Shown piece after piece: positions 21,782 through 32,392 of a DNA stretch of 64,000 bases (positions are counted from its first letter, which is position 1; each line of letters starts with the position of its first letter). Source of the stretch: Laburnicola sp. R22_1 (lineage: Eukaryota > Ascomycota > Dothideomycetes > Pleosporales > Didymosphaeriaceae); contig JACONQ010000011.1 in NCBI GenBank assembly GCA_014281115.1, positions 744,001 through 808,000 on the forward strand. The letters are read 5' to 3'. The position numbers and the translations under genes were made by a program. The notes beneath the pieces were generated by a model. It was not told the DNA's origin. It ran no database searches and saw only the letters and a list, made by a program, of their open reading frames with translations.

Positions 21782-22309
21782 ATGCAGTCCACCAACAACA
21801 ACCAAAACATCGACTACAGCCACTATGTGGCTCGCCTTCCGAACCAGACACTTGCTTCCTTCCTCAAGGCCATCCACGACGAAGACTCCCTCGCCGCCAA
21901 AGTCAAGTCCATCAAGTTCACCCTCCCGGCAGACGACATCGCCACCAACGGGCTCATCGACCTCATGAACCCGATTCTCCCCGCCTACGCATTTACCGAT
22001 CGGCCTGATGAAGGCATCTACCCGGCGATTACCACCGCGGCACTGCGCCTCAAGTATCTCCAACGAAAGCACTGCAACGACTCATCGATCGAGTTGAAGC
22101 TCAACTCCCTTGAGCTAGTCCCCGCTGAAGCCCTCCTGCATGTCTACTATTTCCTCTTCATGAGTGTTTGTAAGGGGGTGGAGGCGATAGAGGTTCCGTC
22201 TGTGTGGAACAAGCCGGCTGTGCAGCAGGGCTTTTCTAGGGATTGGAAAATGGTGGGTGGAGAGGAGGGAGGGTGGGTGAGGTACGAGAAGTTGGAGCCT
22301 GCGGCTTAG
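21782..22309 (+). CDS. Hypothetical protein, 175 residues
   Basis: Open frame from ATG 21782 to a TAG, with normal GC content after the AT-rich island. I do not recognise a family. The layout (VKSIKFTLPADD, IELKLNSLELVP and a Leu-rich middle) is reminiscent of short leucine-rich or F-box-associated proteins common in Dothideomycetes, but no F-box is visible. It may be a truncated relic next to the transposon island. Confidence 0.55.
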   Translation: MQSTNNNQNIDYSHYVARLPNQTLASFLKAIHDEDSLAAKVKSIKFTLPADDIATNGLIDLMNPILPAYAFTDRPDEGIYPAITTAALRLKYLQRKHCNDSSIELKLNSLELVPAEALLHVYYFLFMSVCKGVEAIEVPSVWNKPAVQQGFSRDWKMVGGEEGGWVRYEKLEPAA

Positions 22310-23122
22310 GCGGAGCAAGTTGGCTTCGATGGGGGAGGGAAGGGCGGGTTGGATGTGGCTGCGGGTATTCGAGCTTGAATTTATGACGGACGGGCAAGAG
22401 GTGTTCGAGCTTGGTATTTATCATGTTTCTCATGGCTTTTCTTCTTTTGGATCAATGTATATGTCTACCATGTTTCGAGGAATTCGTGAGGCCTTCAGCT
22501 AAAATATTAGAGTATGTTTAACCTTTGTATTACCTATCCCAGGGTAATACATAGTACTTAGACTTTTGTCATGTGAGTCTTGTAAAGGCCTCACGAATTA
22601 TCACACCACCTGGTGGCGGAGCTTGGCTCCGTGACGGTGATTCATACGTTGATTGAGTCCAATAACATGATCAAGGTATGGCGAAGAAGAGGCAGCGAAG
22701 AGTACGGTGCACGATGGGTTTCGAGGACAGGATCCAGGGTGTTGAATGTAGGATCCGGGGTGTTGAGGTTGGAGTTGCTCAAGTGGACCTGCGGCGTCCA
22801 CGGGTAGTGCAAGTGGGGGAGCGCGTGGCGGCCACACTTTGCCGCTTCGAGCGGCAGCTTGAGCACAAGCAACGGCTCTCAGCCCCAGCGAACACGACAC
22901 AGAGCGTGGTCTGTGGTCTCCCTCCTGTATCTATCTTCTCTTCTAATATATACTTATTTCTTTGCGCTGATGCCCAAAATTGTCTTCCCATCTTGTGCGT
23001 TTGTCGTTGCGTATTGTTGACACACTCAGATCCAGCAGTAGTCGGACGCGCAAACCCGCCAGCACACCACGGCTTCGACGCGCTTCACGATCGTGGAAGA
23101 TCCGGCATATAAGGCTTAGAAG
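22310..23122. other. Intergenic region; promoter of the Gln-rich protein gene
   Basis: No supported gene. Holds a 15-bp perfect inverted repeat (22481-22495 and 22585-22599) and a pyrimidine-rich tract before 22950. The 5' leader of the gene at 23123 probably begins in the last 150-200 bases. Confidence 0.5.
22481..22599. repeat. Small inverted-repeat unit (MITE-like or hairpin)
   Basis: AATTCGTGAGGCCTT at 22481-22495 is perfectly inverted at 22585-22599, enclosing 89 bases. A second inner hairpin, GTATTACC...GGTAATAC, lies near 22529-22552. No matching flanking duplication is visible. Confidence 0.6.
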
Positions 23123-26100
23123 ATGCAGAATTACGGGCAGCAACAGGCGGGATACCAAAGGCCAGGGAGCACAACGGGCTACGGTGGCCCACCAGTTCCA
23201 CCGCCATATGGAGGTACGCGCACTGCTGTCGCATCTGGTAGCCTCATACTTACTTCTTGACCAGCGCCCCAGGGATACCAGTCAGCCGCTCCCCAAACCC
23301 AGAGCCAGTGGGCACCGCCTGCCCCGAGTCAGACGCCGAGCCAGCAATGGAATCAGCAGTCACAGCAGTCACAGCAGCCACAGCAGGCGCCAGGGGGGTA
23401 CAATCCTGGAGTCTATGGCGCAATGCCAGGCGCATACTCGCAAGCCCAGCAAGTATGATGCGCTATATCCACGAATGCATGGATTCACGCTGACAAGAGC
23501 TACACGCAGACTCCTACTCAGACCTCGACTGCGTATCACCCCCATCAAGACGTACCTCCTCCCCCTCCACCAAAACCAGCTGAATTCGCCGCCGTGTCCC
23601 AACAACAGAATGTCAGGAACTGGGGACAGCAGCAACAGACTGGATATGGGGCTCAGCAACCACAGCAGAGCCAGCAAAACACAGGTTACTCAGGACAAGG
23701 ACAGCAGGGAGCATACGCACAGCAAAGTGTATACCAGGGGCAGGTTGCACCACAGCAGTCATACAGCAATTCTGCGCCCCCTCCACCGTCACAGACGCCT
23801 GGCGGATCATACTTTCCGCCCTCGCAGACGCCCCAAACTGGAGTACGTCCTGGTTCAATGTATGGAGCTGATCAAGTAGGAACGTATTCGACGCCGTCAT
23901 CTGCGGTAGCGCAACACCCTCCCAACTCCGTACTCAGCCCGAACGAGCAGCACCCTGCATACATTCCTCCTTCTCTTACAGGCCAGGGCAACCAGTCCTA
24001 CATCCCCGCAAACACGAATCCGATGCCAGGCGTATACGTCCCTCCTCCGCCCGATATACCAGCATGGCAACAAGCATCGCATGCACCGCTTCAGGGTGGG
24101 AAGAAGTTCAGATACACGCAGCCTACGGTGGACCCGAGCTTCTATGCGCAAGGCTATCAAGGTGTGCAGCCGGTGCAAGCTCAGGGGCAATATGGCCAAA
24201 TACCTACACAACCCTCGCAGCAATACGGGCAGGATCAGTTCCAAGGTGGAGGTCAGGCTCAACAGCATGGGCTGTACGGACAGACTGCACAAAACCAGGG
24301 CGAGGGGCAACCGCAGCAGCAGGGACAATATGGACAACAAGCTGCACAACCGCAACAACCTCAACAACCGCAGTATGGTCAGCCAAACCAGCAGACACAG
24401 TATTTCGAACAAACAGCTCAGACGCCTCATGGACAAGTGAGCCAATCTCAGTCATATCAGCAGCCGCCGCCGCCGCCGCAGCAGCAGCAGCAACAACAAC
24501 GGCAACAGCCCAGTCAATGGCAGCCAGCCCCTCCGGCGGATCAGGGATATGGACAACAGCAGCCTCCCCCACAAGCCTCTTACGGCGCACAACAACAGCA
24601 CACGTGGCACCCAGGGCATGAAGCTCATGGCTCGGTCACCGGACAACAGTTCGCACAGGGACATGAGCCGGGCATTCAAGCGCCCAAGCCGATCGTCGGC
24701 CATACTGACACAACGGCTCCAGGATTCGTCAACGAACCCAATCCGCAGAGTCAGCCCGTATCGCCATTACACAATTGCTTCAGTACGAGCTTCAGCTCCG
24801 GTCAGATTGGGGTCGGACGGACTGGATCTGTGAGCTCCATTGCTCTCGGCGCCATCCATGCTCAACGGGCAGGCAATCGAACAGAGTCCCCCAGACCGCC
24901 GCCCCCTAAATTACCTACACCTCCTCCGCCTCGAGACGATGCGACTAAGTTCAGCGTGCTGAGTACAGGTGGCCCGTCAGACTGGGAACATTTCGGCCAA
25001 GGTGAGGAGATTGATGACGAGGAACTATTTGGGGTGAAGAAGGACGAGAAGAAGTCAGAACAGGCGCGCTTGGACAGTGTGGAGCTACCGGGACATCAAG
25101 TTTCTCCACCCCAGACACAAGGCGAGTGGCCTACGCCGCCTAGCCAGTCGATATCAGCGACATTTGACAAACGTGATACCTATCAGCCCACACCTCCGCC
25201 ACAGACAGCAAACACGCCAACTCAGCGACCTCCGTCTCAGCCTCCGCAGCAAGGATTCCATATGGGCAGCATACCATCTTCGCAGCCATCGCAGCAGAAC
25301 TTCGTTGTGAGCGACGTCGCGCCAACTACCCAGCAGCCTCAGCAGGTTTTTGTCGTAGATGATGCTATTGTAGCCCCTTTAGAAGTTACTCATTCTCCAC
25401 GACCGGTTCAACATACACAACCACCTCCCGCTCAGCATAGTTTTGCCATTAATGAGGATAGTCGGCCATCTTCTATACGAGGCACGCCTGCGCAACAGCA
25501 AGCTCAGCATCAGCCGCCACCAACGGCAAATACTTCCTTCGTTATGAATAATGGCGGATGGGGTGCTCCGCAGGGGGTTCCTACTTCGGCGAGTAACCAA
25601 TGGGCACCACAACCGAACGAAGCTCATGTTGCAGAGCTGAAGGCGAAGGACGATGCACTGGAGCGTTTACGAACAGATATCGAGAAAGAAAAGGCTGGTT
25701 TGCACGCTGAGCTTGCGCAATTAAAGGTAGTCATGGAGACGACGAAGAAACATGCAGAGTACGAAAGGACCGCGTTGGCTGAGCAGGTCGAGTCGATGAA
25801 GGTTGCTGCAGAGCAGACGAAGAATACCGCGGACGCCTTGAATAAGGAGAAGGATTGTACAATCGAGAGATTGAAAGAAGATGCTGAAGGTAAAGAGGAT
25901 ACAATTAGCGAGAAGGACACTGTGATTCAGCAGCTGCGAGATGATGTCAGGAGCAAGGAAGACATGATCCGGGGGGGAATTGCCTTCGCTGAAGATTTAA
26001 AGCAGCAGCTAAGTGCTAAGGATAGCGAGATTGATGGTTTGAAACAACAACTGGATGCCGCAAAGGCCAAGGACGAGGAAATCAACGATTTGAAACAGCA

Positions 26101-28243
26101 ACTGGAGGCCGCAAATACCAAGGACGACGAGATCAACAACCTGAAACAGCAACTGGAGGCTGAAAGGTCTAAGGAAGTGCCCAAAGCTACGCCTGCAGAT
26201 CTAGTCTCGGACATTGATCCGTGGTATGCTGGGTCTCTTGAGCGGTACATTACCATGTTGCGGAGTGAAGCACATGAACCACTAGTTGAGAATAAGATCC
26301 AGGTCTTTACTGGATTCTTGCAGGCCGAGTCAGAAATTCGAGGGCTTCCATATTATAAAGCTCCACCGTCAGCTCCCATAGACCAACAATCGGCTTCACA
26401 GGATATTCACCAACCGGCTACTTTATCACGTGGAGCTTCAAACGCATCTACGAAGCCGAAGGATTTGAATACTCAGGTACGACCAGAGTCCCCAGACGAC
26501 ATTCAATATAGCCCTGGTGGAAGGCCTATCTTCCAGCGCGGGCCTATTTCCAAGTCTGAAACCTCCACTCTCCCGCCACAAGCTTCCAGTACATCTAGCG
26601 ACCCTCCTAGCCAATCGGGTACTGTCCTTACTCCGACGAGTTCCCAGGACGATGGCTTCAACAAGACTTCTACACCACTGCAATCTCCACCGGAATCGCA
26701 GCCGCAACCACAATATAAAGCGTATGTACCGCCGGGTGTTTCTCAAGCTGATTCTGCGACAAGTCTACATCGTCAATCAATATCTTTTATTGGCCCATCC
26801 GTCAGCCCAGGCACATCGTTCGGTGCAGGCAAGAAAGATGAGGTCTTCTTCGGCCATCCGTCATTCGGCACTTCAACACCACATTCTTCATCGAAACCTT
26901 CAAGTAGACCGACTACAAGCGCGAGTACGACTCCAGATGTTTCGGTTCCGGCGCCTTTATTCACCCCGCATCCTCCCGCATTAGCTACCAAGCCACCACC
27001 GAAGAACAACGTAGAACCAGTTGAGAAGTTGGCAAGACTTCTCCCAGCCAAAGTAGGCATGCCTCAGCCGAACTCACAGCTACTGGCGCTGCGCAAAAAG
27101 CTGTCGGAGTTCCCTTCGGACTTGTCGTCCCTCCAAGGTTTGACGTCTACATGGGAAAAGACCGCCTCTCTCGCCCGGAAAAATAACGACGACGCTCGCC
27201 GCAAGCGTCAAGAGCAATCAGAAGAAGAAACTGATCGGCTTTTCAATGAAGATCAAATCTCGTATGCGGATATCGCTGTGATCGAGGACGAGTTCACAGT
27301 AAAGGAACGCATTCTGAAGGCTGAAGAAGACCGTGTCGAATACAAGTCGTACGTGGAGACTGTCTTTGACAAGGTCTACGATGGTATGCAGCTGCAGATA
27401 AAGGATCTTATGGATTTGTACATCGAAGCAGAGAGTTTGCTAGCTACGGCTGTCTCGGGCGTGAAGAGCTTCGAAGGCAGCAATGTGGCAACCACGGAAG
27501 CCTGCCTCAAGCTCCTCGAAGAACTTCACGAGCAAATCGAACAGCGGCATGATAAGGTCGTTGAAGCCGTCGCGGAGCGAGACAAGCGGTACAAGAAGAC
27601 TGAGATTCAGCCCTTGTATGCCGCGGGTAACATCAGCAAGATGAAGGCGGTGGAGAAGCACTTTGCTAACGCGGAGAAACAAGCTATTCAGCGAGCGAGG
27701 GACGAGAAAGCAGAGCGTGCGACGGAGTTTGTACGCCAGGCTGAAGCAGCAGTCATCGCGGCCGTCGGCATCGAACAACAAGAGATTGAGAGTATCATCT
27801 CTGCTATTCGTGATCTGTCTTCTCCGACAGACGAGCAACTTCTCATGCGTGCCCGTGAGACCGTACTCGCGCTTGGGGATTCGTCGAAGGCCCTGCTGTC
27901 GCTGCTGAATGAGTTAGAAATCGACCTTGGTGGCGCTGTCCTGAAGGCGCAACTTGCGGAAGCGGAAGCAGAGAACCAATTGGATAGGGTTAGCCAGCTG
28001 CGGAATGAGATTGGTCAAAGGGAGAAGGAGCTCAAGGAGGAGCTGGAAAGGAAAGTGGGCGTGTTGAACCAAGATAGGGAGGATATTGACAGGCTGGTTG
28101 AGGAGAAGGCAGGGGAAAGGGAAGACAAAGGAGAAGATGCGGGGGATGTCATGGGTATGGGGAAGATGAGTGAGGAAGAGCTGAGGAAGGTGAGGTTGAA
28201 TAAAGCGTTGGAGGCGGCGAAGCGGAGGAATGGGGATTTGTGA
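23123..28243 (+). CDS. Large Gln/Pro-rich coiled-coil protein, about 1670 residues, function unknown
   Basis: Three exons: 23123-23213, 23265-23452 and 23510-28243. The second acceptor could instead be 23497, which adds four residues in frame. Residues ~1-650 are a low-complexity Gln/Pro/Tyr/Gly domain with many YGQQ-like words. A coiled coil runs about residues 770-960 and includes three tandem 17-residue units of the KDxEINxLKQQLEAA type (26023-26175). A short conserved-looking block (DPWYAGSLERYITML) and a disordered Ser/Pro stretch follow. The last ~400 residues are charged helical repeats (KRYKKTEIQPLYAAGN). No catalytic motif, signal peptide or membrane span. The C-terminal region feels like a conserved Pezizomycotina hypothetical family; I give no name. 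Confidence 0.85.
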
Positions 28244-31200
28244 GAGTGTGCCTTGGGCGTTATCGGTACGGTGGTTCTTGATGGTTGAGTGGTTCGAGCT
28301 TTTGCATGTTTTAGCCTGGTGTCCTGGAGTGTGCTTGCATTTACATGGTTTATGGTGAGCGGATCTGGTGTATAACCAATTTGGAGATTATGTTCAAACT
28401 CCACGGTGGTTTGTGGGTTGGTGTGTAGGTAGGAAGTTAGGCGTGTACATGTGCATACGTTATCTACACCTTGTCATGAACTTTGTCTCGCGATCTATGG
28501 AGCATGCATGTGATACCGTCAATATAGATCGGCCGAAAATAGGAAAGCACATGGCACGTGCTGCTCTCAAGTCTGTAGTAGATGACTGCCCAGAGGATAT
28601 GCCATCTGCGGTTGTATGTTGAATCTGAGGTACCACACCGTGCTTGATCTGGTGGTTGTTGACTTGTATGCCGCGTTTGAGGCGAATGGGCAGTATGTTG
28701 GCTAGCTGTGATGCTGTACCTAAGGTAGACACCTATCTATGCAAGTCCACATGTGCAGTACATGTCCTGTAGCAAGGCGGCTCCAAGTCCATGAGCCCGA
28801 ACCCGTTAACAAAGTCCCGTCAGCGGGGTCGTCCTCCAAGTTACCTTGGCGCCCGCGGCGGTGTTTGTCGGCGCTTAGTGAAGGGCACCGTGACCCAACC
28901 GCGTCATAGGCCGCCCGCCTTACGCAATTTCTCACCCACAACCCGATTTTATTGTACCATATAAAGGCGTTAATTTGAAAACCATTCATCAACAAAGATT
29001 CAGATGATCGGCTCTGAATGGTCTATCGGTATAGACCCACATACAGAACAACAACTCACATTCGAAAACCACGCCAAGAGTTCATATAGAACTACAACTC
29101 ACAGAGAGTAAGTATCGATCCCTCCTTCCTTCTTTCTTTCAGCACACTACCCACAAACACCACAAACAAACATATAATGCCGATGGCGAAGATTTTTTTT
29201 GCCCAGGGAGGGCATGAGTTCTAGTGTTTTTTTTGTAGGTAAGAAAGGCATTTATTTTTTGCTACTTGTTTTGCTATTTGCTACAGATGTGTGTGGGAAG
29301 TATACGTGTTGGCAGTAAGGGTGAGGGAGGCGGTGACTTTTGCTACTTTTTTGCTATTTTTATACGCGGTGATTTTCGCGCCATTTTTTGCTATTATTTA
29401 CAGGTGTGTGGGGATAGGCTACGGGGTTGTTCACGCGGCTATTTTTTTTGCCACCTGTGCATAGTATTGGTGTCTGTTTGCACTTTTGGGCGCGTTTTTA
29501 TGGCTGGGTTTGGTGCACGTGCGGGTTGAAGCAGGGCGGGGCACAGGCATTGCTTCGTCAGTGCGGTATTACGGTGACACTATATTTGCCCAAGGCAATA
29601 ACACGTTGTTGTGAGCACAATAGCATCACTAGCACTCGCGTTGAAGCATTTGTGGGCTGTATGCGCGACGCAGACGTGCCAAATATGGCTTGGCGTAGAC
29701 GTTGAGTGAGAGCCGCAGCGGTGTCGTCACTACGCAACCAGAACCTGCCCACTTGCCAACGCCTTCTTGCCTCCTCCTCTGCAGACTCTCAAAGTAGCCG
29801 CCGCACCGCTGCCGCTCACGCTCTATTTCTACGTATACCTCGTAGTTCGTCACTGTCTCACCTCCAGCGTCTGCTACGACACCTGCTCAATGCCACACTA
29901 TGAGAGACTCCACGCTCAGACGGCGTTGTCACAACAACTTCTTCAGCTTCAGGGCTTACCCTGGGAGAGCGTGCTTCAGTTGGCTACCCATAGCACGAGG
30001 ATCTCCCATGCGGATCTCCTCCGCAGTGTCTGGACTCGCCCACTCACACAATCGATGCTTGCGTCCAAGAAGAAGAATGGCTCCCGACGACCAGCTTCTG
30101 TATCCTCCAACGTCTGCAGCGAAGCTTCAGTCAGCGCATCCACTGGGCGACGCAAGCCAAAAGCTGACATGCGTCCTATGCCCATCTTCAACATTAAGCA
30201 TTTACCGCATCGGCAGCACCTACGCCCCCGGCACCGGCAACGTCTAATATCGAGCCTGCGACACCTGTAATCGAATCTTCTGCGACCGTTCCTGGACAAT
30301 GAACATCTACGTATGCTTGCGGCTACAACAGCTTCCTCTGAGCTTGAACGTCCAATGAGTCTCTATAACGTCGGCCGGCGGGATTTGCGCCGCCTCCCCG
30401 GTGGCATTCCTGCGATTCGCAATACATCCTAACTTCAGTAGCAATCTTTCAGAGTAAGGCCTCCTTCGTTCCGCCTTACAGTAAGCCGCCAGCAATGGCC
30501 CGCAATGCCGCTTGCCCATCCGAGCGAGCACTCCGTCCGACTCTCCTCTACCGCCCTCCGCATCAGACCCTATACAACGCGCCCATGCCACCGACGAAAG
30601 GACAGGAACTCTGCTAACAGACCAGCCAGCTTCAGCCGATCAAGAAGAAAACGTCGTGAACCTTTGGGTACACTGTACACGCTGCGAGGAAAAGCTACCG
30701 GGTTATTGGAAAGTCCCAGTCTCTTTCTACCCAGGGCTATACTCGCAATACAATCCAAGAACCTCCGGTCCTTCGTGGCAGTACGATACGATTCATACTT
30801 CCCCACGAGGAAAACCCCACAGCAGCTACATAGCGAGCTAGCCAGCTATCCATCAAGCCATCAAGCTCGTTTCGAACCCAATAAAAAAGCAGACAGCCCG
30901 GGCTGGCAAATACCATCCATCGCCTCCACACTACAGCCCGTGCTGTCTCTCCACCCACAAACCCTCTTCTTCCAAGTCCCCTCCCGATCCTCGACATCCA
31001 TCTCCACCATCCACAAGCCACACCCACAAACCCACCACAAACCCACCACAAGTCTCCAAGGCATAATTCCACCCCGCGTACAGGATCACCCCCAAACCCC
31101 TCCACGGCCCTCCCCAAACGTCTCCCCCCCTTCTGAAACCCTAGCTCCACGTAACCACCACTCTCAAGCCTCACCAAGCCCAAGCACCTGGCAAAAAACC

Positions 31201-31512
31201 TGTCAAAGAGAAAAAGTTTCAAAACGCCCTACCTATCACGTCCACTGCGAAGCCATACCGACCTCCGGAGTCGCAGTCGTGCATGCAGGGACCCGACCGC
31301 GACCGCCAACGCAAAGGAATGTGGCGGTGCAAGTGGATACTCAAGTTTCGGACTTGGCGAGTTTAGTTAACTCCTCCGGTCCCATCGGATCGGAATGCGT
31401 GCGGTTGGCTTGTTGGGCGTGCGAGAATAGATTGCTCGGGTACATCGGCTACGAGGGCGTGAGGAATGCTTACTGTGTGCGTACCCTACTGTGTCCGACG
31501 GATCGTGAGTGA
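28244..31512. other. Gene-poor region with weak coding hints
   Basis: No convincing complete gene in 3.3 kb. Hints: a TATAAAG box at 28960 before a short two-exon frame (29004-29107, then from 29143 to about 29222) with a doubtful 35-base intron; T-rich blocks with repeated TTTTTTGCTA at 29250-29400; two CxxC pairs in one frame at about 30157-30290 separated by a stop at 30248; and a WVHCTRCEEK stretch near 30663. Longer frames at 30505-31512 are compositionally odd and lack any family signature. Confidence 0.4.
28960..28966 (+). promoter_or_regulatory. Possible TATA box
   Basis: TATAAAG, 38 bases upstream of an ATG at 29004 that opens a short frame with a consensus GTAAGT donor at 29108. 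Suggestive of a transcript, not proof. Confidence 0.3.
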
Positions 31513-32185
31513 GGCTGTACACATCCTACCCTAGTTCCTCCACCTACCTACTCTTCGGTCATTCTCAAAATAGCAACATTCCACTCCACCCAGCTCTCCG
31601 CGAAAACACGGACGAAAGAACGAACGCACATCACGCGATTTGAAAAAGAGTGAGTGTGCTTCAAGGCAGGCTACTAACGACCCGGTGTTCGCCCAAGCCA
31701 GCCACATATGGCGGTCTTCATTCTTCTTTAAAAATTAAGTAAGTCTACACATTGCACAGTTCCTGTACAACAAAACGAATAGAAAGTAATAAAGATGCTT
31801 GGAAAAGGGAAAAAGGGAAAACAGAAGAGGTATACGCTGTAAAAAGCCCCCAAGTAATCATCTTGAGAGTGAAAACGCCAATCCCATGCACATGCGCAAA
31901 CGCGGAATGGATAAACCCGGGTGCGCCCTGGTGTAGTGTCGACAACTACAGTATCATGCTCGTATCATCATCCATCGTGTCCTGCTCCTGCTCTGGCAGA
32001 AGACGATTGTCTGCCTCCCGTACGTCGAAAGTAGGTACCCATCCTGTACAGCGAGCTGCGTTGAAACATCAAAAAAACGTCATCCTCCATCTTGTAATAC
32101 TCTCTGTCCCATATTTTGACTTTCGCAATATATCTCTCAGATCCCATCTTCCACGCCTGTCTCCCTTCTTCTCCAGAGGTGGCCA
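31513..32185. other. Intergenic; 3' side of the TBC gene
   Basis: No supported gene. Part should be the 3' untranslated region of the minus-strand TBC gene that ends at 32311 or 32186. Confidence 0.5.
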
Positions 32186-32392
32186 TTAAGTGCTCTTGCC
32201 TGCCTCGAACACCTTGCCCATGAATTCATCGGCGCTCTCTCGAATGGCTTTTGTCTGTAATACCGTTACAACATCGCTGAGCTCTCCGCTCATGCAATCC
32301 GGGAGGCGTCTCACCTAGAGTCGACTTCGCATCTTGTCGCCTTCAACAAGCATCGGGAGGAGGTAATCGTGGGGCTCGACGCCTGTCTCTGA
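32186..32392 (-). pseudogene. Out-of-frame remnant of the TBC gene C-terminus
   Basis: In a frame different from the main TBC frame, 32392 to 32186 reads GVEPHDYLLPM, then VEGDKMR, an in-frame TAG at 32317, and CMSGELSDVV...FEAGKST before a TAA. These pieces look like the normal end of fungal TBC proteins of this type but are joined with missing segments. I read it as decayed 3' coding sequence; alternatively, it reflects sequence errors. Confidence 0.55.

Noticed and set aside
23453..23497. 45-base version of intron 2 in the Gln-rich gene
   Set aside because: The branch-like CTGAC would be only four bases from the acceptor; the acceptor at 23509 gives normal spacing. Both keep frame, so it remains an alternative.
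24064..24621. Frames overlapping the Gln-rich exon on both strands
   Set aside because: They arise from CAG/CAA repeats read in other frames (poly-Ala, poly-Ser, poly-Leu).
30737..31222. 161-codon minus-strand frame
   Set aside because: Its Gly/Trp-rich text is the mirror of the C-rich plus strand; it looks like a compositional artefact.
30505..31512. 335-codon plus-strand frame in the gene-poor region
   Set aside because: The start is not supported, composition is Pro/His/Ser-rich, several other frames in the same interval are equally long, and no family signature or splice logic is seen.
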